Shown here: piece by piece, positions 50,201 to 58,130 of the stretch
How positions within the stretch are numbered: position 1 is the first letter of the stretch
How the letters are laid out: every line of letters starts with the position of its first letter
Origin: Phocaeicola massiliensis B84634 = Timone 84634 = DSM 17679 = JCM 13223
GTDB taxonomy: Bacteria; Bacteroidota; Bacteroidia; Bacteroidales; Bacteroidaceae
NCBI RefSeq assembly: GCF_000382445.1
Contig: NZ_KB905472.1
Span: 2,218,602-2,282,601 of the forward strand
Length of the DNA stretch: 64,000 bases
Reading direction: 5' to 3'
Translations under genes and position numbers: made by a program
The notes under the pieces: model-generated
Database searches by the model: none
The model's input: the letters and a program-made list of their open reading frames with translations, nothing else
What the model was told of the DNA's origin: nothing

Positions 50201-51505
50201 GATCTTGGTCACACGGCTCTCGTGAGTGCCGGTGGGGAAATAAATCTCATTCTCCAAAAGGACACGCCGCCCCAATTTCAAATCGATATGGTTCTCATCC
50301 AAATAGATGTAATCGGTTGGAGCCTTATAGACTGACGTATCAATGCTTATCGACTCGATATGCTTCTGAACGGCCTCCTCAAATTCTTTTTCCGCCAGCG
50401 GATAATACTCTTTAGGCATCCGTATGTTCCAAAGGATATACTCGTCACCCGGCTTCGGGATCAGCAGGCCGCCCGGTAGCTGCTGGTTCTCATACGGGAA
50501 TTGCGTGATAATCTCGAACTCCTTTGTCTCGGAGTTGAAATTCACCTCAAAATCACGCCCGTTCAACTCCCCGCCTTGAAACGACACCTGTTTAACAAGC
50601 CCCTCGATCTCATACGTGTTCGGATCGAAATTCAACCCCTCATCAGTAAAATAATATATAGTGAACGCATTGCCGTCCTCACCTGTGGCCTCTTCCGTCC
50701 TGACACCGGTAACAGTACCGATTCGTTTCGGGAATATGTACGCAAAGGCCTCCTCCTCCGCCTGCTCCACGATTCCAAGATGGATATTCCTTTCCACGTA
50801 ACGGACACCACCCGGAAGCTGCAGGCGGCGGTGACCGTAATCAGAGGCCACGATATTACGGGTACTGCCAAGAGGATACAACCGGGTAAAGAAAGGAACC
50901 GTATCATTCTCCACACGGGAAAGCCTGAGCAGCCCCTTTCCGTACCCCAAAGATACGGGAGTGCCGTGTTCACAACGGCTCAGATTGATAGTGGTTCCCT
51001 CGATCCACCATTCGGTATTGAAATTCTTGGCTATTTCCGAAAGGGCATCGAAACAAAATATCTTATCATACTCTATGTTTACATTAGCGGAGGACACCAC
51101 CTCGCCGATAACCCAATTTTTCGTCCCCTTGATACGGTTTATATTGTCACATATCAGCTGCAGGTGTTCGGCAGCCGTGGCATCATAGGAAAAGGAAAGC
51201 TCATCGTCACCGTCCACCATCTTGAGGACTTTGGCCTTTTTAAGCTCACTCTCTATACCGTAGAACTTGCAGCTGTAGGCATACTCAACGGTGGATTTCT
51301 GCTCCGGCTTGTAATCCTCCAGCAGCGTGAAGCGTTCACCCTCAAAATCCACGTAATCATTCACGCCCAGTTCCACGTACTCGTAAAGGGTAAACGACAA
51401 ATTCAGGATATTGTCATTCATCACTTCCTTTACGTGGCGGTCGGAGTCTGACGGCGATACCGCAGTCTTGAACACCCCTTGCTGGTTGTATATTTTAAGC
51501 TCCAT
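47273..51505 (-). CDS. Large tail-tip/central hub protein with tandem repeats
   Basis: The 1410-residue protein follows the distal tail gene and is the usual size for a tail-associated hub. The N-terminal 450 residues look like a phage baseplate hub (YAYSCKFYGIESELKKAK, DRHVKEVMNDNILNLSFTL). Residues about 450-1000 include helical and beta segments with a carbohydrate-binding-like section (LKFTGDLYIEQLTLTNHP). Around 1000-1130 lie two near-identical 63-residue repeats (WATITEVDSLGNRVTTHESS...). The C-terminus is beta-rich. No peptidase motif is certain. Confidence 0.85.
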   Translation of the reverse strand: MELKIYNQQGVFKTAVSPSDSDRHVKEVMNDNILNLSFTLYEYVELGVNDYVDFEGERFTLLEDYKPEQKSTVEYAYSCKFYGIESELKKAKVLKMVDGDDELSFSYDATAAEHLQLICDNINRIKGTKNWVIGEVVSSANVNIEYDKIFCFDALSEIAKNFNTEWWIEGTTINLSRCEHGTPVSLGYGKGLLRLSRVENDTVPFFTRLYPLGSTRNIVASDYGHRRLQLPGGVRYVERNIHLGIVEQAEEEAFAYIFPKRIGTVTGVRTEEATGEDGNAFTIYYFTDEGLNFDPNTYEIEGLVKQVSFQGGELNGRDFEVNFNSETKEFEIITQFPYENQQLPGGLLIPKPGDEYILWNIRMPKEYYPLAEKEFEEAVQKHIESISIDTSVYKAPTDYIYLDENHIDLKLGRRVLLENEIYFPTGTHESRVTKISRRVNNTTDMDIECTYAVDYGRINQIESNIVDIQAAYKEQLNKDVLTVLKSWDSIDPTEYNVLSAVRTIRTIANSLSKLEKETADKYLRKDIPDTAKELETFLKGIKVIGEALVESLTVEKDSTFKGLLSSEVFTSGFPGGTGWALFWKEVLNAAGVKEKKAVMELDEMTVRGVMRVYEFVISQLMGENGTRLTTDMMRVDHIDAGTKTIYLDTEKGVLYNPFRPGDILMVQRFSVDGIIKQYELQVVTAKVGDTSKGEERLDSITYKNFVGDEGSVVFRDVLTRVDSATNSDRKGVIKQTSVEEGSPYLDVLYGMKTDPDNAVRLRLGRLAGIITYWWGQLQGYGLYSNNAYLLGDFRLRTGEDVRTKFEIMEGMLQSAMQSVVNTMTEEDNFLKNASFQDDMAYWERESDMALFDIGGQLLDLGVNFYSEKNKVADIDSFDGRFMLRIKRSHIRQLNADITKPEDGSVIFLTLKYHCAEEGSLTAGFSGSAPYVEQVIPAGEGFDILEISGVWNGTGDFLLKFTGDLYIEQLTLTNHPLEDYKKEVSTKFEQTAEHILAVAEEVNKIDHTIKTAGWITTADGNKLWATITEVDSLGNRVTTHESSFHVTAQQINAIVSRIDKAEDDLGIIDHTIKTAGWITTTDGNKLWATITEVDSLGNRVTTHESSFHVTAQQINAIVSRVDTIDGTISKAGWITTADGNKLWASKTLENGDTIVSYINQAADSVTINAKHIKLEGLVTANGNVQFTTDGKIIAKNGEFSGTVVGVSGSFKSLNCVNNSGDIVGGISFGSDGKMWFNGDLYHQGYDYDKKRSFRFHTSDVWCRGNFGARQRNTLVVYGSYGYYYVNGLDTETGKVYVSLPSATSSNNETYYTIPLYGTTGDASGFPVDLVIIKVSGTYRYLLSGMKSQRVTVMNANNQNSEIYIYSNGNKVKWPGGTIADCRNIADFMSPSPASNLLGRGWIVGAMNDNNW
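48151..48496 (-). repeat. Tandem near-identical 189-bp repeat in the tail-tip gene
   Basis: Copies 48151-48307 and 48340-48496 match over 157 bp with only a handful of differences, at a period of 189 bp (63 codons). A third, diverged partial copy of the TADGNKLWA word lies just beyond (48070-48150). The near identity at silent sites shows recent duplication or ongoing conversion. Confidence 0.9.
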
Positions 51506-51535
51506 TTTGAACGCTGTTTGAATAATGTTTGAATA

Positions 51536-51997
51536 CTATAACGAGGGAACCGGTTCCCGAAATTTCACGCTGAATTTTGCGATGACCTCACCCCCGAAAT
51601 CGGTCAGCTGGGTGTAATCCGTGCAATCCTTGTAGTACATCCGGTAACTCCTGCCAAGCTCCGGAGGGTTGATGGTCAACCATCCCTTATTACCGGCCTT
51701 GAGAAATTTCAGGAATGACGAATAACGGGACAGGAATTGCGCCCGGTCTGCCGCTATGATCGCAAATTGCAGGGTGACATCACGAGCCTCCCATGCGGGT
51801 AAAAGCGCATCAGGCAGTTTCTCCCCGTCTTTTTCCCGGAATGACACAGCCGTGTGCGGCTTTGCCGATGGCGGTTTCAGCAGGGCGGAGTAATTCTTGG
51901 TATCACCCGCTTTCTCCTCTGCGAGGAATGCCCCATAATCCACAAAGACATCAACCCCGTTTATCAGTAACAAGCCTTTTAAAATATCCATTGTCAT
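51536..51997 (-). CDS. Distal tail protein (Dit-like)
   Basis: The 153-residue protein begins with a short GVDVFVDYGAFLAE strand pair and ends in beta strands (VIAKFSVKFREPVPSL), fitting a small distal tail protein between tape measure and tail tip. It starts in a 4-bp ATGA overlap with the tape measure stop. The assignment rests mainly on position, size and beta-rich character. Confidence 0.6.
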   Translation of the reverse strand: MTMDILKGLLLINGVDVFVDYGAFLAEEKAGDTKNYSALLKPPSAKPHTAVSFREKDGEKLPDALLPAWEARDVTLQFAIIAADRAQFLSRYSSFLKFLKAGNKGWLTINPPELGRSYRMYYKDCTDYTQLTDFGGEVIAKFSVKFREPVPSL

Positions 51998-54900
51998 TTC
52001 ATCTTTAAACCGTTTTGTTTGATATCCCTTATCTCATCGTATATCTTTGGCAAGGCATCGGTGTTCGTCTTTATCTTATCGATCGTTTCCAATGCTCCGC
52101 CTATGCCCTCTGATATATTCTCCACGTTCTCATCGATGGAGGCATCGTGCATCTGCAGGGAGGTCATCAATCCCTCCAGCTTTGTACCCTGATCCTGTGT
52201 GAGGGTTTGGAAAGCACCGGCACGCCCGCTTTGGGTGGTAGTCTTTTCCTCATCGTTTTTCCAAAGATCATACCCCATAGCGGCGGCCTTGTCTTTCCAC
52301 GCTTCCATCCACGATTGAGCCGCATCAACGTTATTCCCGATATTGTCATAAAAGCTATCAATCAGGTGCATGGCATCACCCGCAATCTGTTCCTCACTTT
52401 TACCGCTTCCATATACCGCCTTTAACTTTTTCTGCAGGTCATCGAACTTATCGGCAAAGAACAGGGAATATGCGATCTGCTCTCCGAGGTTCTCCAGCAC
52501 GGAAGCGGCCTGATCCGCAAAATTCTCCAATGCCGTGCCGCTTCCCTTGATGGCGGAAGTGATGGAGTCGAGCATTCCCTGACCGAGGCTCCCGAACGTT
52601 TCCTGCAGATAATCCTCCAAAGCCTGTTCCGCCTCGTCCATCGCATCTTTCAGGTCGATCAGGTTCTCAAGATAGTTCCGGGTTTCATCGCTCATCTTAC
52701 GGGTATCGAGAATGACTTGGAGCATCTCCGTATCCAGCTCGCCGTTGGCCTTTATCAGTTCAGGGTAAACATCAAGGATCCCGCTATAAACATCCTTTCC
52801 TTTTCCCCAGCCGAACAATCCCGTTTTTTTATGTCCCGTAACGATCTGCGCATCGTTCAACCCGCCAAAACCTTTCTGATAGTTCTCCAGCCGTTTGCGG
52901 TAGGTTCCGGCAAAATCACCCGTCATGCGCTCTATCCAGTTCATGGTGGGAGCGTCACCGGCCAGTTCTTCCTTGAATTGCGAGAGGGCATCACGATAGA
53001 CCTCTATCGCATTAGCGGCCTTTGCTACCTGACGCTCCCCGAATATGTTCTCCGCCTTTTCGAGCAAAAGGTTCTGCTCCAGCAGTAAGAGGTTGTATTG
53101 CCGCTGGAAATCGAGCTTTGCCTTTTCAATCTCTTTTAGAGCCTCCTTGTGGCGGGCTTCCGCAGCAAAGGCCGAGGTCAGGAAATTTGCGGCCTCACCG
53201 ATAGCCGCACCGATGCCACCGATCAAGCCACCCTTGGCGAAACCTTGTCCGATATTGGAAACCGCCCCCATCACCTGCTGCATACCGTTCAGGGCATCGG
53301 CAACCTCGTTGTCACCCATCTGGTCAAACATATTGGCAAGTTCACCAGCCGCCTCGGACGCTGCCCCGCTGATCGTACCGATTGCGCCGGACACCTCTTT
53401 GGCTCCTTTCGCACCTTTGAGTTCGGCAAAGCCTTTCTCAAATGTCTTGAAGATGTTCTCCCACTTATTATTGCCTCCCTTGCCGGTATCGAGCAATTTA
53501 TCAAGGGCTTTTTTCAGCTTTTCAAGTTCTGCCGGACTTTTCTCTATGTTTTTCAGTTGATCCGGAGAGATGAACGTGATACCTTTCGCATCTCCCTTGC
53601 CGGATAAATATGCACGCAACTGCTTCGCCTGTGAGATAAGTTTCTGCAGTGAGTCGAAAGACATGGAAGAATAATCCCCAAAGAGCTTTTTAAAGAAATC
53701 ATTGTCCTTTGAGATACTGTCAGCCTCCGCATCATTCACTGATTGGATGCCTTGTTTTACCTTTTCTCTTGCGACGGCTATCGCCCGGTCAATCTCCGCC
53801 GAGTTTGCCTCAGTCCGCTCCGCCTCCAATTTAGCGATATCATCATCACCTTGTTTCTTTATAGCCGCACGCTGTGCCTCATAGTCACGATATTTAGTCA
53901 GAAGTTCCTGCAGGGTTTCCTGCTGTTTCTTCTTTTTCTCCTCGTTATCCTTTTTCTCCTTACCGTCAATCTCTGCAACGGTGGCATCATATATCTGTGC
54001 AACCTGTATACGCTGGGTTGCGGCCTGTGCCGAGATATTGGCAAGCTGCTCAGGAGTAACTTTTTCCCCGGCGGCTTTCAGCTTGTTATAAAGTTCAATG
54101 CGCTGTTGCTCCTCACGGTTGATACGCTCTTTCTCCCGCTCAAAGTTCAACGATGCCTCCTCACGCTCCTTGTCATATCCCTCTTTCAGGATGGCGATAC
54201 GCTGATCCTCTATCTTTTGCCGGGCTTTCAGTTCCAGCTCGGCGAGGTTGTTGGCCGGTTTCGCTTTATCCTTGTTGTTCTCAGGAGCCACGAACCCGCC
54301 GATACCGGATTTCTTTCCCAGCTCGGCATATTCCTCCTGCAGTTTCCTTGCCTCCTCCAGATAAGCGTCCCGCTGTTCCTCGGCGGCTTTTACGGCTGCA
54401 TCCTTGGCCTCCTTATTATGTTTCTCGATCAACGTCTGAGCGTCAATCTGACCGTAAGACTCGCTTTGAGCCATATAAAGTCCCATTTTAGAGAACCAGC
54501 CCATCGAACCCTCGACATCGGATTCGGGAGTAGCCTTTACCTCGTTCACCTTTTCGTCCGCTTCCACCGCCTTGTTCACAAGGCTTTGGGCTTTCGCTTG
54601 CAGGAAAAGCATTTGGATATAGTCATCACTCTTTTGGATCAGCACATCGTACCACTCGGCAACGGTATTGTAATACCCGAAGCTCTCGCCGTATTTCCGG
54701 TTCAACTCCTCGACTTTAGCCTTTTCCTGTTCCTTACTGCCGGTAAAGTCTTTCAGGCTCTTTGTCGTATTTTCTATCTCGAAACGGGTTTTAATCATTT
54801 GGGCACGCCCGTCACTCTCTATTTTTACCCGTTCTTTCGCCTTTTCCGCCGCTTTCTCCTGCGCATCGCTGTATTTATCCCAAAGAACGATAAGCCCCGT

Positions 54901-55719
54901 TATTACGGCGGAAAGCCCTAATGTCAGAGTGGCCATCAAAGCGGTGGCCGCCGCATTGGAGATACCCAACGAAACGGCCAGCTTTGTATTGGCCGCCGTC
55001 AGCAGCTTTTTCATCTTGACAACGGTAACCAGCCGAAAAGCGGAATCCTTGTTCAGGGTATTCATGACTTGCTGCAGCCCCATAGTGACGGCCATGACGC
55101 TCTGCACACGGGTTTGTATCTTTATCAGATCCTCGTTTTCCGAGGCAAAAATCCCCATGACACCGGTGGCGGTCGTGAATAGACCGGACAAGCCGTTCAC
55201 ACCGCTCATCACTCCCTGCAAGGCAGCATCATCATTGGCGAGAATATTCGTTTGGGTACGCAGATCACCGATGGTATCGGCTAATACAGCGGCTTTATCG
55301 GCCATCTCCGCATACTCTTTGGTGTTCTGTTTGCCCTCCAAATGTAGGCGAGCCATCGCATCCTGCATCTCCCGGAGCTGCATGGAAAGCCGTTTGGTGG
55401 AAACGGATGCCTTGTCATGCTCCGCCTCAAGGGAGGAGAGAATGTTCTTGTCCTCCTGCAGGGCTTTGGTACAGGCATCTATCTCCGCACGCATCTCCAG
55501 CTGCGCCTTTCCGGGTGCAAGGTTGTCGTATTGCTTCTTTAAATCCTTGAGACAGGATTCAACATACTTGATCTGCTCTTTTTGGGCGGCAATACGGTCT
55601 GTGATGCTTTTAGACACCTGCTCGGCCTTATCTCCCAGCGTTTCGGCGGACTTGCCCGCCTTGTCAATGCCGGGAGAGAGCTTGTCTCTCATTATGAATT
55701 CTATCTCAACGGGTTTCAT
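51994..55719 (-). CDS. Tail tape measure protein
   Basis: The 1241-residue protein has long coiled coils (about 20-150 and 500-680, rich in E, K, Q), a hydrophobic stretch near 255-285 (ALMATLTLGLSAVITGLIVLW), and Ala/Gly-rich helical segments near 790-840, all typical of tape measures that set tail length. It begins in a 4-bp overlap with the chaperone frameshift ORF (ATGA) and ends in one with the distal tail gene. At roughly 1.5 Å per residue, it implies a tail near 190 nm. Confidence 0.92.
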   Translation of the reverse strand: MKPVEIEFIMRDKLSPGIDKAGKSAETLGDKAEQVSKSITDRIAAQKEQIKYVESCLKDLKKQYDNLAPGKAQLEMRAEIDACTKALQEDKNILSSLEAEHDKASVSTKRLSMQLREMQDAMARLHLEGKQNTKEYAEMADKAAVLADTIGDLRTQTNILANDDAALQGVMSGVNGLSGLFTTATGVMGIFASENEDLIKIQTRVQSVMAVTMGLQQVMNTLNKDSAFRLVTVVKMKKLLTAANTKLAVSLGISNAAATALMATLTLGLSAVITGLIVLWDKYSDAQEKAAEKAKERVKIESDGRAQMIKTRFEIENTTKSLKDFTGSKEQEKAKVEELNRKYGESFGYYNTVAEWYDVLIQKSDDYIQMLFLQAKAQSLVNKAVEADEKVNEVKATPESDVEGSMGWFSKMGLYMAQSESYGQIDAQTLIEKHNKEAKDAAVKAAEEQRDAYLEEARKLQEEYAELGKKSGIGGFVAPENNKDKAKPANNLAELELKARQKIEDQRIAILKEGYDKEREEASLNFEREKERINREEQQRIELYNKLKAAGEKVTPEQLANISAQAATQRIQVAQIYDATVAEIDGKEKKDNEEKKKKQQETLQELLTKYRDYEAQRAAIKKQGDDDIAKLEAERTEANSAEIDRAIAVAREKVKQGIQSVNDAEADSISKDNDFFKKLFGDYSSMSFDSLQKLISQAKQLRAYLSGKGDAKGITFISPDQLKNIEKSPAELEKLKKALDKLLDTGKGGNNKWENIFKTFEKGFAELKGAKGAKEVSGAIGTISGAASEAAGELANMFDQMGDNEVADALNGMQQVMGAVSNIGQGFAKGGLIGGIGAAIGEAANFLTSAFAAEARHKEALKEIEKAKLDFQRQYNLLLLEQNLLLEKAENIFGERQVAKAANAIEVYRDALSQFKEELAGDAPTMNWIERMTGDFAGTYRKRLENYQKGFGGLNDAQIVTGHKKTGLFGWGKGKDVYSGILDVYPELIKANGELDTEMLQVILDTRKMSDETRNYLENLIDLKDAMDEAEQALEDYLQETFGSLGQGMLDSITSAIKGSGTALENFADQAASVLENLGEQIAYSLFFADKFDDLQKKLKAVYGSGKSEEQIAGDAMHLIDSFYDNIGNNVDAAQSWMEAWKDKAAAMGYDLWKNDEEKTTTQSGRAGAFQTLTQDQGTKLEGLMTSLQMHDASIDENVENISEGIGGALETIDKIKTNTDALPKIYDEIRDIKQNGLKMK

Positions 55720-55961
55720 TGTTCTTTCAATCGTGATTGGAAAAATCCGGAAAGGCTTTTAGGTTTCCCTTTACCGCCTTTGCTTCCGGTTCGGTTGTTA
55801 TCATTCTCTTTCTCGTAATGTGGCGCATCGGCAAGCATCATCCGGAGGGTTTGGTAATTGACACCCCAAAGAATGTATTTTACACTCCAGCCGGTGGCCG
55901 CAGCTATCTGCCACACTATACCAAAGGGGCTATGGGATCCGACATATTTCGTTCTTAACTC
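55716..55961 (-). CDS. Tail assembly chaperone, frameshifted T extension
   Basis: This -1 frame continues without stops from before the slippery site and encodes an 81-residue extension (ELRTKYVGSHSPF..., then WSVKYILWGVNYQTL and a basic tail KGGKGKPKSL). The motif resembles the T part of lambda-type GT chaperones. It lacks its own well-placed ribosome site, and its stop overlaps the tape measure start by 4 bp (ATGA). It is best read as a fusion to the 55955-56434 protein made by -1 frameshifting at 55961-55967. Confidence 0.75.
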   Translation of the reverse strand, partial: ELRTKYVGSHSPFGIVWQIAAATGWSVKYILWGVNYQTLRMMLADAPHYEKENDNNRTGSKGGKGKPKSLSGFFQSRLKEQ

Positions 55962-56434
55962 CCCTTTCTTTTTTGGCTCTCTCTCGGTTTCAGTGGATTG
56001 GATATCTGAACCGATTCGATAATACGCATAAAAGACTTTGTACCAAGCAAAGTGACAAAACGCTGGTTAGCACCCTGCAGGTACTTGTCAGGAACAAACC
56101 ATCTCAAGAGCCATGCGACAATACCGGAAAACAATAGACCGGAAACCGCCCCACGGCAGATGGTCAGGGATACCATCTTGGAAACACGTTTGCCATGAAT
56201 GGCAAGGAACGCCATCTCCTCATGCTTGTTGAACTGCTCCATCTCCTCGTATGTGATACCCAACTGCAGGTATAGCCTTGCGATCCGGATCTGACTCCCC
56301 AAGCAGGGACGTTTCATGGTTACCCTGATCGATACCGGTTTCTTTCTGAATGGCATCTTAAACTGCAAAAAAGGCAGGGAAACCCCTACATCAAGCAAAG
56401 CCTCCGCTGCCTCTATTTCCACGTTCTTTTTCAT
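55955..56434 (-). CDS. Tail assembly chaperone (G-like)
   Basis: The 159-residue protein lies between the tail tube and tape measure genes, the conserved place of lambda gpG analogues. It is helical (RIARLYLQLGITYEEMEQ) with a hydrophobic stretch (AVSGLLFSGIVAWLLRWFV). The tail end reads ESQKRKGS. Near its stop the minus strand has AAAGGGG in the A_AAG_GGG phase, a slippery heptamer, 11 bases before the end of the stop codon. This permits synthesis of the longer GT form. Confidence 0.75.
   Translation of the reverse strand: MKKNVEIEAAEALLDVGVSLPFLQFKMPFRKKPVSIRVTMKRPCLGSQIRIARLYLQLGITYEEMEQFNKHEEMAFLAIHGKRVSKMVSLTICRGAVSGLLFSGIVAWLLRWFVPDKYLQGANQRFVTLLGTKSFMRIIESVQISNPLKPRESQKRKGS
55961..55967 (-). 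promoter_or_regulatory. -1 frameshift slippery heptamer AAAGGGG
   Basis: The heptamer reads A_AAG_GGG in the zero frame of the chaperone gene, the X_XXY_YYZ form. Slipping back one base lets the ribosome enter the T-extension frame, which is open on both sides. The zero-frame stop (55955-55957) follows two codons later. Confidence 0.7.
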
Positions 56435-56437
56435 GGG

Positions 56438-57175
56438 TTACGCATTACCAGCCGCCTGACTCAACGTGAGGGTGGCCTTTTTGGTATTATCAGCCGCAAG
56501 GATAAACTCTACCGATCCGTTTCTCGCAGCCCCGGTATTGGCATCCGCCGTGATGGTAATCCTGCCGTTTACAATCTCAAGGCTGAAACCGGCGGGAACC
56601 TTTCCAACGGAAAACGCTCCGGAGGCTTCAATATCCACCGTCTTGCTTTCTCCACCTTTGGCGAATGACAAAGAGGTGGGCGTTATGGAAATAAATGGAA
56701 CCGTGTCATCAAAGCTGAAAGGAGAACCTCCATCCAGCGGGTTCAACATTTCCATTTCACATTCGATACCCAGCGGATCATCACCGCCAATCTTGCCACG
56801 TACCACACCGTCCAGCGTCATGCGTTTCACCTCGATAGTCTGACCGGTTCCGCAGAGGATTTTCAATGTACCCTCCAATGAAACGGATTCCGAGGGAGCC
56901 TCCCATTTTGTACCGTCCACCGTTCCGCCCATCACGTCCTTACAGTTCTGAGGAACAAGTTCAATCAGGGTAAACTTTAGCAGATTGGTAGCATCCTTTT
57001 TCTTTATTTTCTTGACCGGGGCATTACGAACCTGTGCGGCAAAGAGCTTGATATATTCAGCGGCATCACCGCCCCAATCGATACCGTCATCAGAAACATT
57101 GCCGATCTTTTTACCATTGAAATAAATGGCATCAAGGAGCATCATGTATCCATCATTCACATATACTTTTGACAT
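56438..57175 (-). CDS. Tail tube protein with BACON-like C-terminal domain
   Basis: The 245-residue protein has an N-terminal tube-like domain (about 1-155: MSKVYVNDGYMMLLDAIYFN, ending with CEMEMLNPLDGG). The C-terminal 85 residues begin ISITPTSLSFAKGGESKTVD and include GFSLEIVNGRITITADANTG and VEFILAADNTKKATLTLSQA. This is the pattern of BACON domains, proposed carbohydrate-binding modules of Bacteroidetes. Tail tubes often carry added Ig-like domains on the outside. It lies just before the chaperone genes. Confidence 0.8.
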   Translation of the reverse strand: MSKVYVNDGYMMLLDAIYFNGKKIGNVSDDGIDWGGDAAEYIKLFAAQVRNAPVKKIKKKDATNLLKFTLIELVPQNCKDVMGGTVDGTKWEAPSESVSLEGTLKILCGTGQTIEVKRMTLDGVVRGKIGGDDPLGIECEMEMLNPLDGGSPFSFDDTVPFISITPTSLSFAKGGESKTVDIEASGAFSVGKVPAGFSLEIVNGRITITADANTGAARNGSVEFILAADNTKKATLTLSQAAGNA

Positions 57176-57181
57176 CGTTCT

Positions 57182-57829
57182 CTATTTTAAAAAGGTTAAT
57201 ATTCTATTCTTTAGTTTCTTTAGTGGAGAGGTAAGCAGCAAACTGCCCACGAATCCGGCTAAAAGCCATTTATACCATGTAGCGGGAGGTTTTTCCTTGA
57301 TACTTTCAGCGGCATCGCTCTCCGCCTTGTAGGTTTCATCACTCCGGCTGCTCGTCTGTTCCATCCGGGAAATAACCCGTTTTAAGCTATCCACCTCGTT
57401 GCGCTGTCGGAACACCTCACGCTCGTAAAAAAGGCATTGCCGGGCGATAGAGTCACATTTACCCTTAACCGTGATATTATCGCCATGCCTTTGCACGCTT
57501 ACCGATGCCTGACCGTCTTTGGTCGTGTAGCCAGCACCATCCGGCAGGTTAAGGAGGTTCTGTATCGGAACATCCACTTTCGCCTCCGACTCCGGAATCC
57601 CCTCCCGTGTCAGGGCGGTTATCGTCTGTCCCTGCAGTAGTTCCCCCGTCCTCTGAGCCGTCACGTCTGACTGCTCTCCGGTTACTCCGGTGGTGGTTCC
57701 GCTTTTCGTCTGTTCCGTCAGCGTGTGTGACTGCTGGCTCTTGGTTAATTTCGCCGTGGCACATCCCATCAGGCAGAACACGGCTATAAGTAGCACGAGG
57801 GTTACCCCTCGGATTGGATTTCTCATCAT
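57182..57829 (-). CDS. Lipoprotein with C-terminal membrane helix, candidate unimolecular spanin
   Basis: The 215-residue protein has a lipoprotein signal (VLLIAVFCLMGC, Cys23), a periplasmic middle with a coiled-coil stretch (SIARQCLFYEREVFRQRNEV, DSLKRVISRMEQ) and a C-terminal transmembrane helix near 185-205 (WYKWLLAGFVGSLLL) with a short basic tail. One protein anchored in both membranes is the u-spanin layout, which fuses inner and outer membranes at lysis. It overlaps the preceding gene by 281 bp in another frame, as spanin genes often do. Confidence 0.65.
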   Translation of the reverse strand: MMRNPIRGVTLVLLIAVFCLMGCATAKLTKSQQSHTLTEQTKSGTTTGVTGEQSDVTAQRTGELLQGQTITALTREGIPESEAKVDVPIQNLLNLPDGAGYTTKDGQASVSVQRHGDNITVKGKCDSIARQCLFYEREVFRQRNEVDSLKRVISRMEQTSSRSDETYKAESDAAESIKEKPPATWYKWLLAGFVGSLLLTSPLKKLKNRILTFLK

Positions 57830-58118
57830 TTCCTGTTTGTTTATTGATTACTTTTCTTAATCTCTCCACCTCTTTGGTAAGACGGGAGAGCTTTTGGATC
57901 ATCTCCTCCTGATTCGCTTTCAGGTCGGCATTCTCTCTACGGAGTTGGATATTCTCATCCAATATCTTCCGGTTCTCACTACTGAGCATATTGATGGACG
58001 CCTGAAGCTGGGATAACATATCATTGTTCTGCTTTCTACGGCCAACAAACCATGTGAAGATGCTCCCGATAAAACCACCCGGCAGGGCGAACATTAAAAA
58101 ATCCATCAGACCGTCCAT
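57549..58118 (-). CDS. Membrane-anchored coiled-coil protein of the lysis module
   Basis: The 189-residue protein has an N-terminal transmembrane helix (LMFALPGGFIGSIFTWFVG), then a coiled coil (about 30-95: MLSQLQASINMLSSENRKIL) and a disordered, charged C-terminus. That last part (residues about 97-189) overlaps the lipoprotein gene in a different frame. It could be a holin-like or inner-membrane spanin-like subunit. The gene follows the amidase by 12 bp. Confidence 0.6.
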   Translation of the reverse strand: MDGLMDFLMFALPGGFIGSIFTWFVGRRKQNNDMLSQLQASINMLSSENRKILDENIQLRRENADLKANQEEMIQKLSRLTKEVERLRKVINKQTGNDEKSNPRGNPRATYSRVLPDGMCHGEINQEPAVTHADGTDEKRNHHRSNRRAVRRDGSEDGGTTAGTDDNRPDTGGDSGVGGESGCSDTEPP

Positions 58119-58130
58119 CTCTTTGCTTTG

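Noticed and set aside
50501..51451. 316-codon plus-strand ORF opposite the tail-tip gene
   Set aside because: Antisense shadow of the large tail gene, with no recognisable features.
53743..54921. 392-codon plus-strand ORF opposite the tape measure gene
   Set aside because: It is a shadow of the tape measure coding strand: low-complexity Leu/Phe-rich, with no domain or promoter. The minus-strand gene explains the sequence.
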